Positions 33,687-42,478 of a DNA stretch of 64,000 nucleotides are shown here, piece by piece. The first letter of the stretch is position 1; the number at the start of each line of letters is the position of its first letter. The notes under the pieces are model-generated. The model was given only the letters and a program-made list of their open reading frames with translations. It was not told the origin of the DNA and ran no database searches. Source of the DNA: Chitinophagaceae bacterium (lineage in GTDB: Bacteria > Bacteroidota > Bacteroidia > Chitinophagales > Chitinophagaceae); NCBI GenBank assembly GCA_022843585.1, contig JALHNJ010000007.1:62001-126000 (forward strand), in the 5' to 3' direction. Both the position numbers and the translations under genes were made by a program.

Positions 33687-34454
33687 CTAACTCTTTTTAA
33701 GGATGGTTCTGGTGTAGATCTCAGTCAATTTTTGCTTGGTATGTTGGGGAAAATCGCCTTTCATCATCCAATCATAGTACTGAGGCTCAGATTTTAATAT
33801 ATCTGCAACAGGGCGGCCTTTAAATTTGCCAAAATTGAAAACTTCTATCCCATTCTCCATAATAAAACGGCGGGCAAAATCCACGATCTGGTCTTCACCG
33901 ATTACTTTAAGAATAGAATCAATACTATTGCCCAACTCCGGGTAGCGTTCAATTTGCGACTCCAGTATTTCATGTGTAGCCGATGCATCTACCTCTGCAC
34001 TGTGTGCGCCGTCAAGAGCTTTACCACAATAGAATTTATAAGCTGCTCCAAGTGTACGTGGCTCCATTTTATGAAAGATGTTTTGAACATCCAGCAACTT
34101 ACGGTTCTTCATATCAAAATCAACCTGCGAACGCAAAAATTCTTCCATTAGCAATGGAATATCAAATCGGTTAGAATTATAACCGGCAAAATCGCAGCCA
34201 TCCAGCATTTGCTTTATTTCCTGCGCTACTTGCTTAAAACTGGGAGCATCTTTTACCATCTCATCAGTAATTCCATGTATATCGCTGGATGCTTTTGGAA
34301 TGGGCATGCCGGGATTAATGAGTTTCCGTTTAACGCTTTTTGTTCCGTCCGTCAGGATCTTCACAATTGCGATCTCTACAATTCTGTCTGTTCCTAAATT
34401 AACGCCGGTAGTTTCCAGGTCAATAAAAGCGAGGGGTTTTTTAAGTTGCAACAT
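33687..34454 (-). CDS. DnaQ-like 3'-5' exonuclease with ExoX-type C-terminal domain
   Basis: 255 aa. A DEDDh exonuclease core: FIDLETTG (D, E), HGITDEMVKDAP, YNSNRFDIPLL (D) and AHSAEVDASATHE (H and D). The C-terminal piece FGKFKGRPVADILKSEPQYY with GDFPQHTK is the short domain found after exonucleases of the ExoX/DnaQ-like group. It is not fused to a polymerase and has no PHP domain, so it probably trims nucleic-acid ends in repair or RNA turnover. A plausible promoter on the minus strand is TTTTG-18-TAACTTTA near 34498-34528. Confidence 0.85.
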   Translation of the reverse strand: MLQLKKPLAFIDLETTGVNLGTDRIVEIAIVKILTDGTKSVKRKLINPGMPIPKASSDIHGITDEMVKDAPSFKQVAQEIKQMLDGCDFAGYNSNRFDIPLLMEEFLRSQVDFDMKNRKLLDVQNIFHKMEPRTLGAAYKFYCGKALDGAHSAEVDASATHEILESQIERYPELGNSIDSILKVIGEDQIVDFARRFIMENGIEVFNFGKFKGRPVADILKSEPQYYDWMMKGDFPQHTKQKLTEIYTRTILKKS

Positions 34455-34831
34455 CAGGGTTAGTTTCTCTTATTTTATAATATGGCCGGTAAAGTTAACA
34501 GTTTACAATAGGTAACAAAATCAAATTTGGGCCCTAAATATTTGTGCGCCAAAGATAACGGAGGATGAAGCTTTGCATTAAGTTACTTATTTGTTTACAA
34601 TCGTTCGGTTCAATGAGCATCGTCCCTTGCGTCGCTCCATTCATCGTCCCATTCTTTGGGCATCATTGTGCCACTGCAAAATCCTGCAATTCTCAAAAAG
34701 CTCCTAAGTAGTAACATTTATAACACAAAAACAACAGCCTTTTCCCTATGCAAAATGCCGCAACTAAGCTATCTTTACGGTCTTATACTAAAATCCATTT
34801 TTATTCGTTTAACAGTCAAATATCCCGGAAA
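34455..34831. other. 377-bp spacer between exonuclease and small lipoprotein
   Basis: It holds the exonuclease promoter region (34480-34530), a degenerate GTGCGACGCAA repeat copy near 34618-34635 and AT-rich sequence after it. I see no gene or structured RNA. Confidence 0.5.
34618..34635 (-). repeat. GTGCGACGCAA repeat, degenerate copy C
   Basis: CATCGTCCCTTGCGTCGC matches the minus-strand form at 26209-26226 (CATCGTTCCTTGCGTCGC) with one difference. Confidence 0.7.
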
Positions 34832-34957
34832 ATGAAAAATAAGTTTCTTTTAGCAGTACTTCTTTTCGCAGTTGTTGCCACTATAACATCCTGCTATTCA
34901 TCCCGCAAATCGGGCTGCCCAACCAATGTAAACTCAACTGGCAAATTCAGAGGCTAA
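34832..34957 (+). CDS. 41-aa small lipoprotein
   Basis: From the ATG at 34832: MKNKFLLAVLLFAVVATIT, lipobox SC at ~20-21, then YSSRKSGCPTNVNSTGKF and RG. An in-frame upstream ATG at 34748 would add 28 polar residues before the signal and is unlikely. Such tiny Bacteroidota lipoproteins with one extra Cys and a C-terminal basic tail recur; function unknown. It lies just upstream of the his leader, but a promoter separates them, so it is probably not part of that operon. Confidence 0.6.
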   Translation: MKNKFLLAVLLFAVVATITSCYSSRKSGCPTNVNSTGKFRG

Positions 34958-35056
34958 GGTTTTCAGCACATTTACATTCTAAAATAATTGTTATTCAGCA
35001 AAGACTGAGATTAACAACCATTCTTTTAGTGTATAAGGAATTATTACTTGCATAAA

Positions 35057-35087
35057 TTGGAACAAGAATAAATAATCCCTACTTTTG
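35057..35087 (+). promoter_or_regulatory. Promoter of the his operon leader
   Basis: TTG (35057-35059), 20-nt spacer, TACTTTTG (35080-35087), a full match to the Bacteroidota TTG-N~20-TAnnTTTG pattern. Transcription would start near 35091-35094, only 3-6 nt before the leader ATG at 35097. Confidence 0.7.
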
Positions 35088-35096
35088 ACTTCAATC

Positions 35097-35153
35097 ATGA
35101 CAACATACACACATAATCATCATCATTTCTTGCTCTCTACGAGTAGGCCATGA
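35097..35153 (+). CDS. his operon leader peptide (18 aa, four His codons)
   Basis: The reading frame is ATG to TGA, product MTTYTHNHHHFLLSTSRP. His codons are at 35112-35114 and 35118-35126. The ORF is followed by a terminator and then hisG, the expected arrangement of a histidine attenuator. With a promoter whose +1 lies 3-6 nt upstream, translation would be nearly leaderless. Codons 16-18 hold the antiterminator arm (35142-35149), so a ribosome at the TGA would hide it, while a ribosome stalled at the His codons would not. Confidence 0.8.
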   Translation: MTTYTHNHHHFLLSTSRP

Positions 35154-35188
35154 GGGTATTATGCTTAAATCATAATAAAGGGCTTACT
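35142..35188 (+). promoter_or_regulatory. his antiterminator pairing
   Basis: AGTAGGCC at 35142-35149 can pair with GGCTTACT at 35181-35188 (8 bp, one G-U), which is the 5' arm of the terminator stem. The two structures are mutually exclusive. Confidence 0.65.
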
Positions 35189-35206
35189 AAACAGTAAGCC
35201 CTTTTT
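35177..35206 (+). terminator. his operon attenuator terminator
   Basis: AAAGGGCTTACT (35177-35188), loop AAAC, AGTAAGCCCTTT (35193-35204), then TT: a perfect 12-bp stem and T-run 28 nt before hisG. Confidence 0.88.
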
Positions 35207-35233
35207 ATTTGTAATACATCCAACAAACAAATT

Positions 35234-36094
35234 ATGCAGGAAATATTAAGAATAGCGGTACAAAAATCGGGTCGCCTTTATGAAGGCTCCATGAAACTGC
35301 TCAAAGAATGTGGTATTGAGATCAGCAATGGCAACAATCAGCTAAGAGTAACAGCCGCCAATTTCCCGGTAGAGGTTTTCTTTTTGCGGGATGATGATAT
35401 TCCTGAATATGTACAGGATGCCGTGGCAGATATTGGTTTCGTAGGTGAAAATGTAGTAACCGAATCGAATAAACAAACAGATAGTATTGAAAAACTGGGT
35501 TTTGGAAAATGCCGTCTTTCAATTGCAGTACCTAAAAACGGGAACATGCGAACAGTGAGTGACCTGGAAGGAAAAAAAATTGCTACCAGTTACCCATTCA
35601 TTCTTTCCAACTTTCTTAAAGAAAGAAATATAACCGCTTCCATTCATGAAATAAGCGGCTCAGTAGAAATTGCTCCGAAGATCGGACTAGCGGATGCGAT
35701 TTGTGATTTGGTTAGTTCGGGTAGTACCCTTTTTACCAATGAGCTGAAGGAAATGGAAGTTATACTATCATCAGAAGCAGTATTGATCAGCAACAAAGAA
35801 TTAAGTGCAAATAAAAAGATCATACTTGAAAGTCTTTTATTCCGCATCCGCTCAGTAAAAAAAGCCAGAAATAATAAATATGTGCTGCTGAATGCTCCTA
35901 ATTACAAACTCGATACCATTTGCAGTTTACTACCCGGTATGAAAAGTCCAACAATTCTGCCACTGGCAGAATCCGGTTGGAGTTCAGTTCATTCTGTGAT
36001 CAACGAAAGTGATTTTTGGAATGTGATTGAGAAGCTGAAAGTCGCAGGAGCACAAGGAATATTAATTATACCAATTGAAAAGATGATCGTATGA
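35234..36094 (+). CDS. hisG: ATP phosphoribosyltransferase (long form)
   Basis: 286 aa. First step of histidine biosynthesis: ATP + PRPP to phosphoribosyl-ATP. The length and the C-terminal domain (from ~residue 212: YVLLNAPNYKLDTICSLLPG) mark the long, allosteric form that needs no HisZ. Motifs include VAVPKNGNM-like SIAVPKNGNMRTVSDLEGK and SGSVEIAPKIGLADAICDLV (PRPP/substrate loops). It begins 28 bp after the attenuator and overlaps hisD by 4 bp. Confidence 0.96.
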   Translation: MQEILRIAVQKSGRLYEGSMKLLKECGIEISNGNNQLRVTAANFPVEVFFLRDDDIPEYVQDAVADIGFVGENVVTESNKQTDSIEKLGFGKCRLSIAVPKNGNMRTVSDLEGKKIATSYPFILSNFLKERNITASIHEISGSVEIAPKIGLADAICDLVSSGSTLFTNELKEMEVILSSEAVLISNKELSANKKIILESLLFRIRSVKKARNNKYVLLNAPNYKLDTICSLLPGMKSPTILPLAESGWSSVHSVINESDFWNVIEKLKVAGAQGILIIPIEKMIV

Positions 36095-37368
36095 TGAAAG
36101 TTTTTACATACCCGGACAAGAAAAAGTGGAACAAAATAATTCAGCGGCCTGTTGCTGATAATGCCGAACTAGGAAAAACTGTAAATAAAATTTTGGAAAA
36201 AGTAAGAAATAAAGGCGACAAAGCTGTTTTGCAGTACACCAAAGATTTTGATGGCGTAAAACTAAAATCACTTTCAGTCACCCCGGATGAAATAACGAAT
36301 GCAGATAAATTAGTTAGCAATGAATTAAAAACTGCTATTCAACAAGCAAAAAAAAATATAGACACATTTCATGTAGCTCAAAAAGATGAAGTAAAAATAA
36401 TTGAAACGATGCCTGGCGTAGTTTGCTGGCGTCAGTCAATAGGTATAGAAAAAGTCGGGCTATACATTCCCGGTGGCTCTGCCCCACTCTTTTCCACGGT
36501 ATTGATGCTGGCGGTGCCTGCACAAATTGCAGGATGTAAGGAAATTATTCTTTGCTCCCCACCATCAAAAGATGGAACAATTGATCCGGCTATTATATAT
36601 GCTGCAGCTATTTGTGGCGTCACAAAAATTTATAAAGTTGGTGGTGTGCAGGCTATAGCTGCAATGGCGTATGGAACGGAAACAATTTCAAAGGTGTTTA
36701 AAATATTTGGCCCCGGTAACCAATATGTAACACAGGCTAAACAACTAGTGCAGCAGCAAGCTGTAGCTATAGATATGCCCGCAGGCCCCTCGGAAGTATT
36801 GGTGATTGCCGACGAAACAGCCATACCGGAATATGTAGCAGCCGACCTTTTATCACAGGCAGAACATGGGCCGGACTCCCAGGTGATTTTAATAACCACC
36901 AGTGCTGCATTCGCTACAGCAACTACAGCAGCGATTGAAAAACAATTGCAGGATCTACCAAGAAAAGGTATTGCAAAAAAAGCATTGGAAAATAGCAAGC
37001 TGGTAATTGTTGCAACTATAACAGAGGCAATTGAGTTATCAAACCTATATGCACCGGAACACCTGATACTTTCCTGTGCCAATGCAATAGAAGTTTCAAA
37101 ACAAGTGATTGCAGCTGGTTCTGTATTCATTGGCAACTATTCCCCTGAGAGTGTGGGAGATTATGCCAGCGGCACCAACCATACTTTGCCAACCAATGGT
37201 TATGCTGCTATGTACAGCGGTGTTTCATTAGATAGTTTTACCAAAAAGATCACCTATCAGCAATTAACAAAAGAAGGTTTAACAATGATCAGCAATACTG
37301 TAATGGAAATGGCAGAAGCAGAAGGATTAACAGCCCATAAGAATGCAGTGGCTATTCGTTTAAAATAA
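36091..37368 (+). CDS. hisD: Histidinol dehydrogenase
   Basis: 425 aa. It oxidises histidinol to histidine with NAD+ and zinc. Typical segments are YIPGGSAPLFSTVLMLAVPA, GPGNQYVTQAKQLV, IDMPAGPSEVLVIADE, AEHGPDSQVILITT, and GSVFIGNYSPESVGDYASG with GTNHTLPTNGYA at the C-terminus. The zinc ligands (Q..H, D, H) are in these segments. Start codon overlaps the hisG stop (ATGA); the second Met, 3 bp later, is equally possible. Confidence 0.96.
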   Translation: MMKVFTYPDKKKWNKIIQRPVADNAELGKTVNKILEKVRNKGDKAVLQYTKDFDGVKLKSLSVTPDEITNADKLVSNELKTAIQQAKKNIDTFHVAQKDEVKIIETMPGVVCWRQSIGIEKVGLYIPGGSAPLFSTVLMLAVPAQIAGCKEIILCSPPSKDGTIDPAIIYAAAICGVTKIYKVGGVQAIAAMAYGTETISKVFKIFGPGNQYVTQAKQLVQQQAVAIDMPAGPSEVLVIADETAIPEYVAADLLSQAEHGPDSQVILITTSAAFATATTAAIEKQLQDLPRKGIAKKALENSKLVIVATITEAIELSNLYAPEHLILSCANAIEVSKQVIAAGSVFIGNYSPESVGDYASGTNHTLPTNGYAAMYSGVSLDSFTKKITYQQLTKEGLTMISNTVMEMAEAEGLTAHKNAVAIRLK

Positions 37369-37372
37369 TAAC

Positions 37373-38425
37373 ATGGAATTCAACTTAGATAATTTAGTAA
37401 GAGAGAATATTAAAAGGATGACTGCTTATTCATCTGCACGGCATGAATACAGCGGAACGGCAAGCATTTTTTTAGATGCAAATGAAAATTCATTTGGCTC
37501 CCCGCTGTCTGAAAATTATAATCGCTACCCCGACCCTTTACAATTAAAGCTAAAAGAAAAATTAAGTAATATCAAAGGTGTTCCTTTTCAAAATATTTTT
37601 TTAGGGAATGGCAGTGATGAAGCAATTGATCTGCTGTTTAGAATATTTTGTGAGCCGGGAAAAGACAATGTTATTATCTTCCCTCCTACTTATGGCATGT
37701 ATGAAGTATGTGCTGAAATGAATAATGTGACAGTAAAAAAGGTATCGCTTACAGAAAATTTTCAGTTAGATCTGAGTGCCATAGAAAAAGCTATTGATGC
37801 AACTACAAAATTAATTTTTGTTTGCTCCCCAAATAATCCCACTGGCAACAGTATTAACAGAAATGATATTGAAGTAATACTGAATAATTTTGATGGGCTT
37901 GTAGTGATTGATGAAGCTTACATTAATTATGCGAAGCAAAAAACATTTATACCGGAGCTAACAGAGTATCCAAATCTTGTTATACTGCAAACATTGTCCA
38001 AAGCCTGGGGTTTAGCAGGACTTAGACTAGGCATGGCTTTCGCCGGACAACCGATTATTGATTACCTAAACAAAGTAAAATATCCCTATAACATTAATAC
38101 GGCTACGCAGAATTTAGCTATTGAGGCATTGAGCAATATTTCCAGCATTAACAACTGGACAAAAACTACCGTAGAGCAAAAAGAGTGGCTGAAAGAAGAA
38201 TTATTGGAGCTGGAATTTGTGCAGACCGTTTATCCCTCTGATGCTAATTTTATTCTGGTGAAGATGACAGATGCTAAAAAAGTTTATAATTATTTATCGG
38301 CTAAAGGTATAATCGTAAGAGATCGTTCCAATATTATTTTATGTGATGACTGTCTTCGCATAACTATTGGAACACCGGATGAGAACAAACAATTGGTTGA
38401 AGCACTAAAACTTTACGGCGCATGA
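37373..38425 (+). CDS. hisC: Histidinol-phosphate aminotransferase
   Basis: 350 aa PLP-dependent aminotransferase. It has [47 protein letters not shown] and the PLP-lysine motif [14 protein letters not shown]. The C-terminal Arg in [11 protein letters not shown] recognises the substrate phosphate. Gap of 4 bp after hisD and a 4-bp overlap with hisB. Confidence 0.95.
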   Translation: MEFNLDNLVRENIKRMTAYSSARHEYSGTASIFLDANENSFGSPLSENYNRYPDPLQLKLKEKLSNIKGVPFQNIFLGNGSDEAIDLLFRIFCEPGKDNVIIFPPTYGMYEVCAEMNNVTVKKVSLTENFQLDLSAIEKAIDATTKLIFVCSPNNPTGNSINRNDIEVILNNFDGLVVIDEAYINYAKQKTFIPELTEYPNLVILQTLSKAWGLAGLRLGMAFAGQPIIDYLNKVKYPYNINTATQNLAIEALSNISSINNWTKTTVEQKEWLKEELLELEFVQTVYPSDANFILVKMTDAKKVYNYLSAKGIIVRDRSNIILCDDCLRITIGTPDENKQLVEALKLYGA

Positions 38426-39561
38426 AAAAAATATTATTTATTGATAGAGACGGCACATTGATAAAAGAAGCCCCTCCTACTTACCAATTGGATTCATTTG
38501 ATAAACTGGAATTTTACCCGGATATGTTTAGCTGGATGAAAAGAATAGCCACTGAATTGGATTTTGAATTAGTGATGGTAACCAACCAGGATGGATTAGG
38601 AACGGCTTCTTTCCCGGAAGAAACATTCTGGCCTGTTCAAAATTTTGTAATAAAAAGCTTGATAAACGAGGGAATAAACTTTGCTGAGGTATTTATTGAT
38701 AAGACATTCCCCAACGAGAATGCTCCAACCCGCAAACCCGGAACGGGGATGTTAACTCAATACATAAATAACTCTGCTTACGATTTAAGAGGCTCATTTG
38801 TCATTGGTGATAGAATAACGGATGTGCAACTAGCAAAAAATTTAGGTTGTAAAGCGATCTGGCTAAACAATGATGCTAATCTTGGAGCAGCCGAAATAAA
38901 TGATGATTTGCTAGCCCTTCAACCCACTATAGCACTAGAGACAATTGCATGGAAAGATATTTATGAATACCTGAAATTGGGTGAACGGGTAATACAACAT
39001 GACAGAAATACGAATGAAACAAAAATTGCGGTCCTTATAGATCTTGGTGGAAAAGGCATATCACAAATAGACACCGGCTTGAATTTTTTCAATCATATGC
39101 TGGAGCAACTTAGCCGCCATAGCGGTATTGATCTGTCTGTAAAAGTAAACGGTGATTTACAAATAGACGAGCACCATACAATAGAAGATACAGCGATTGC
39201 TTTAGGCGAAGCATTTTCGTTGGCGTTAGGTAATAAAATCAGTATTGAACGGTATGGTTTTACCCTGCCAATGGATGATTGCTTAGCACAAGTAGCTATT
39301 GATTTTGGTGGCCGGAGCTGGCTGGTATGGGAAGCTGATTTTAAAAGAGAAAAAATTGGTGACATGCCTACTGAAATGTTTTATCATTTCTTCAAATCAT
39401 TTGCAGATGCCGCCAAATGTAATCTGAATATAAAAGCGGAAGGTGATAATGAACACCATAAAATAGAATCGATCTTTAAAGCTTTGGCTAAAGCTATTAA
39501 AGGTGCGATTAAAAGAGATGTAAATAATTTGCAATTACCAAGTACAAAGGGAGTGCTATAG
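38422..39561 (+). CDS. hisB: Bifunctional histidinol-phosphatase / imidazoleglycerol-phosphate dehydratase
   Basis: 379 aa. The N-terminal ~165 residues are a HAD phosphatase (FIDRDGTLI with nucleophile Asp; [22 protein letters not shown]). The C-terminal part is the IGP dehydratase, with metal motifs [20 protein letters not shown] and [12 protein letters not shown]. Both halves look complete. The fused form is as in enterobacteria and many Bacteroidota. The stop is immediately followed by a palindromic repeat. Confidence 0.95.
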   Translation: MKKILFIDRDGTLIKEAPPTYQLDSFDKLEFYPDMFSWMKRIATELDFELVMVTNQDGLGTASFPEETFWPVQNFVIKSLINEGINFAEVFIDKTFPNENAPTRKPGTGMLTQYINNSAYDLRGSFVIGDRITDVQLAKNLGCKAIWLNNDANLGAAEINDDLLALQPTIALETIAWKDIYEYLKLGERVIQHDRNTNETKIAVLIDLGGKGISQIDTGLNFFNHMLEQLSRHSGIDLSVKVNGDLQIDEHHTIEDTAIALGEAFSLALGNKISIERYGFTLPMDDCLAQVAIDFGGRSWLVWEADFKREKIGDMPTEMFYHFFKSFADAAKCNLNIKAEGDNEHHKIESIFKALAKAIKGAIKRDVNNLQLPSTKGVL

Positions 39562-39590
39562 TGTCTGACGTCTCGCAGAGCGTCTGACAC
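39561..39590. repeat. GTGTCTGACG palindrome between hisB and hisH
   Basis: GTGTCTGACG (39561-39570) and CGTCTGACAC (39581-39590) pair at 9 of 10 positions, with CTC/GAG in the centre, followed by TTTT. This is a repetitive-extragenic-type hairpin. It begins on the last base of the hisB stop and may partly terminate or stabilise the operon mRNA. Confidence 0.75.
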
Positions 39591-39635
39591 TTTTATAACT
39601 GGCCTGGCCAATATTAACAATAGCCTGAAGATAAA

Positions 39636-40229
39636 ATGAATACAGTAATAATCAAATACAATTCCGGCAATATCCAATCAGTACAATTTGCATTGGAGAG
39701 AATTGGCATTAATGCAATTGTAACAGATGATGCGGCGCAAATAAAATCAGCAGATAAAGTAATCTTTCCCGGTGTAGGAGAAGCCAGTTCTGCTATGAAC
39801 TTTTTAAAAGAAAGAAAATTGGATGAGCTGATTATATCATTAAAGCAACCTGTACTCGGCATTTGCCTCGGCATGCAATTGCTTTGTAAATATTCTGAAG
39901 AAAATGATACGAATTGCCTCGGCATTTTTGAAAATGTAACAGTTAGAAAATTTCATGCTACTGAAGCAAATTTAAAAATTCCGCAAATCGGCTGGAACAG
40001 TATCAGCAACCTGCAATCTGGTCTGTTTAAAAACATAGACAACAACAGCTATTGTTATTATGTACATGGATATTATGCAGAACAGAATGAGCATACAATC
40101 GCTACAACAGAATATGGAATAGCATATAGTGCAGCTATTCAAAAGAACAATTTTTACGGCGTGCAATTCCATCCAGAAAAAAGCGCAGCGGTAGGTGAAC
40201 AAATTTTAAAAAACTTTTTAGCTATATAA
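39636..40229 (+). CDS. hisH: Imidazole glycerol phosphate synthase, glutamine amidotransferase subunit
   Basis: 197 aa class I glutaminase. Nucleophile in LGICLGMQLL, catalytic His and Glu in GVQFHPEKSA, and KVIFPGVGEASSAMNFL at the start. It supplies ammonia to HisF. It is separated from hisB by a 74-bp spacer with a hairpin and followed by hisA. Confidence 0.95.
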   Translation: MNTVIIKYNSGNIQSVQFALERIGINAIVTDDAAQIKSADKVIFPGVGEASSAMNFLKERKLDELIISLKQPVLGICLGMQLLCKYSEENDTNCLGIFENVTVRKFHATEANLKIPQIGWNSISNLQSGLFKNIDNNSYCYYVHGYYAEQNEHTIATTEYGIAYSAAIQKNNFYGVQFHPEKSAAVGEQILKNFLAI

Positions 40230-40234
40230 ATACA

Positions 40235-40951
40235 ATGACAATAATTCCTGCAATAGATATTATAGAAGGTAAATGTGTAAGATTAACAAAAGGCGATTAC
40301 AGCCAGAAAACCATTTACAATGAAGACCCTTTGGAAGTTGCTTTACAATTTGAAGATGCTGGTTTAAAGCGATTGCATCTTGTTGACCTTGATGGCGCAA
40401 AAGAAGGTGATGTAAAAAACTGGAAAGTACTGGAGAAAATAGCCAGTAAAACTAAGTTAGAAATTGATTTTAGCGGTGGCATCAGTAGTCAAAAAAACCT
40501 TGAAATTACTTTTGAATCAGGAGCAGCTTATGCTGCTGTTGGAAGCATTGCTGTTAAAGATGAACTTACTTTTACCGGATGGCTATTAGCATTCGGACCC
40601 GAACGATTTATTATAGGTGCTGATGTTAAAGATGAAATAATTGTAATCAAAGGATGGACAGAAACAACCACTTTGACAGTTTCTGAATTGATTTCTACAT
40701 ACAAAACAAAAGGAGTAAAACAGTTCTTTTGCACGGATGTAAATAAAGATGGGTTGTTGCAAGGCCCTTCCCTGTCACTCTATAAAAAGATCATGAACGA
40801 GCATCCTTCCATTGATCTGATAGCCAGCGGTGGTGTTTCAACTATTAAAGAATTAGAAGAGTTGAGGGAAGCAGGCTGCCATGGAGCCATTATTGGAAAA
40901 GCGATTTACGAAAACAGGATTTCTTTATCTGACCTGAAGAAATTTATATAA
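40235..40951 (+). CDS. hisA: ProFAR isomerase
   Basis: 238 aa TIM barrel. [20 protein letters not shown] and the [13 protein letters not shown] segment at the start, [16 protein letters not shown], and a C-terminal [18 protein letters not shown] with [13 protein letters not shown] are the hallmarks. Catalytic Asp residues are in PAIDI and CTDVNKDG. One-base overlap with hisF. Confidence 0.95.
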   Translation: MTIIPAIDIIEGKCVRLTKGDYSQKTIYNEDPLEVALQFEDAGLKRLHLVDLDGAKEGDVKNWKVLEKIASKTKLEIDFSGGISSQKNLEITFESGAAYAAVGSIAVKDELTFTGWLLAFGPERFIIGADVKDEIIVIKGWTETTTLTVSELISTYKTKGVKQFFCTDVNKDGLLQGPSLSLYKKIMNEHPSIDLIASGGVSTIKELEELREAGCHGAIIGKAIYENRISLSDLKKFI

Positions 40952-41706
40952 TGCTAACAAAACGAATCATACCATGTCTTGATATTAAGGATGGCAGAAC
41001 TGTAAAGGGCACCAACTTTATTGAGTTGCGTGATGCCGGCAACCCGGTTGAATTAGCCATGCGTTATTGCGAAGAAGGTGCCGACGAATTGGTTTTTCTT
41101 GACATTACTGCAACTACCGAAAAAAGAAAGACCCTGGCAAAACTGGTAAGAAAAATTGCTACGCACATAAATATTCCATTTACTGTGGGTGGCGGTATCA
41201 GTACCGTGGAAGATGTAAGTGTATTATTAGAAAATGGTGCCGATAAAATTTCTATCAATACATCTGCCGTAAAAAATCCGCAATTGATAAATGAGCTTGC
41301 AAAAAATTTCGGTAGCCAGTGTGTAGTAGTTGCGATTGATGCAAAAATTATTGATAACGACTGGAAAGTAGTAACACATGGCGGTCGCAATGCAACCACC
41401 CTCCTTACTATAGATTGGGCAAAAGAAGCTACTGAAAGAGGTGCTGGTGAATTATTATTAACTTCTATGGAAAACGATGGAACCAAAGTAGGGTTTGCTC
41501 TTGAGATTACTAAGGAAATAACCAACAGTGTTACTGTTCCGGTAATTGCTTCCGGGGGTGCAGGGAGTATGGAACATTTCGCCGATATATTTCAACAAGC
41601 TAATGCAGATGCAGCACTGGCAGCAAGTATTTTTCATTTTAAAGAGATAGCTATACCTGATTTAAAACAATATTTAAGGAATCAAAACATCGCTGTTCGG
41701 TTATGA
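40951..41706 (+). CDS. hisF: Imidazole glycerol phosphate synthase, cyclase subunit
   Basis: 251 aa TIM barrel. [52 protein letters not shown] and [17 protein letters not shown] are conserved. Asp11 (LDIKD) and the second catalytic Asp ([11 protein letters not shown]) are present. The stop is overlapped by the ATG of the next small ORF (ATGA). Confidence 0.96.
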   Translation: MLTKRIIPCLDIKDGRTVKGTNFIELRDAGNPVELAMRYCEEGADELVFLDITATTEKRKTLAKLVRKIATHINIPFTVGGGISTVEDVSVLLENGADKISINTSAVKNPQLINELAKNFGSQCVVVAIDAKIIDNDWKVVTHGGRNATTLLTIDWAKEATERGAGELLLTSMENDGTKVGFALEITKEITNSVTVPVIASGGAGSMEHFADIFQQANADAALAASIFHFKEIAIPDLKQYLRNQNIAVRL

Positions 41707-41867
41707 TCTTCATTGTTTTCATATCATTGGCCGCTACTTACTTTTTTATACAGTATTTTGAAAATCGCCATAGTCAAAGAATAAAAGAGCAACGGGAAAG
41801 AAGACAAGAAGCGTTCAACAACTTACTCACTACTATTCGAAAAAACGAAAATTCGGAAAAAATATAA
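41703..41867 (+). CDS. 54-aa membrane protein within the his operon
   Basis: The [22 protein letters not shown] (residues 1-19) is one transmembrane helix, followed by a highly charged tail ([15 protein letters not shown]) ending ENSEKI. Its ATG overlaps the hisF stop as ATGA and it ends 10 bp before hisIE, so it is translated within the operon. It has no similarity to a His enzyme. A role in holding a His enzyme or in signalling at the membrane is inference only. Confidence 0.7.
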   Translation: MIFIVFISLAATYFFIQYFENRHSQRIKEQRERRQEAFNNLLTTIRKNENSEKI

Positions 41868-41877
41868 ACCAAATAAT

Positions 41878-42474
41878 ATGAAACCTGATTTTTCAAAATA
41901 TAGCGATAGGCTTGTTCCGGCTATTATACAAGACAGTATCAGCCAAAAAGTATTAATGCTGGGATTCATGAATGAAGAAGCATTGGAAAAAACAAAAGAA
42001 GAAAGCAGGGTTACTTTCTATAGCCGAAGTAAACAACGCCTCTGGACAAAAGGTGAAACTTCAGGCAATTATTTAAACGTAAAAGAAATAATAGCTGACT
42101 GCGATAACGATACCTTGTTAATCAAAGTTCAACCTGATGGACCTGTATGCCATACAGGAGCAGACACATGTTTTAATGAAAATAATTCTTCTTTTAGTCT
42201 TGAAAAACTGGAACAAATTATAGCCGATAGAAAAAATAATGCTTCAGAAACTTCTTACACTTCTTCTTTATTTTCAAAAGGCATCAATAAAATTGCGCAG
42301 AAAGTAGGTGAAGAAGCTGTGGAGCTTGTTATTGAAAGTAAGGATGATGATAAAGAAAAATTTTTAGGCGAAGCTGCTGACTTGCTATTCCATTATCTCA
42401 TTTTATTAAATGCAAAGGGGTATTCATTAAATGACGTAGAACAGATATTAGCTGCCAGGCACAAAAATAAATAA
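41878..42474 (+). CDS. hisIE: Phosphoribosyl-AMP cyclohydrolase / PR-ATP pyrophosphatase
   Basis: 198 aa fusion. HisI part: SRSKQRLWTKGETSGNYL and the zinc site DCDNDTLLIKVQPDG, PVCHTGADTCF. HisE part: KIAQKVGEEAVELVIESK and FLGEAADLLFHYLILL. It does the second and third steps of the pathway. It is the last his gene; convergent with the kinase gene 4 bp away. Confidence 0.95.
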   Translation: MKPDFSKYSDRLVPAIIQDSISQKVLMLGFMNEEALEKTKEESRVTFYSRSKQRLWTKGETSGNYLNVKEIIADCDNDTLLIKVQPDGPVCHTGADTCFNENNSSFSLEKLEQIIADRKNNASETSYTSSLFSKGINKIAQKVGEEAVELVIESKDDDKEKFLGEAADLLFHYLILLNAKGYSLNDVEQILAARHKNK

Positions 42475-42478
42475 TTTT

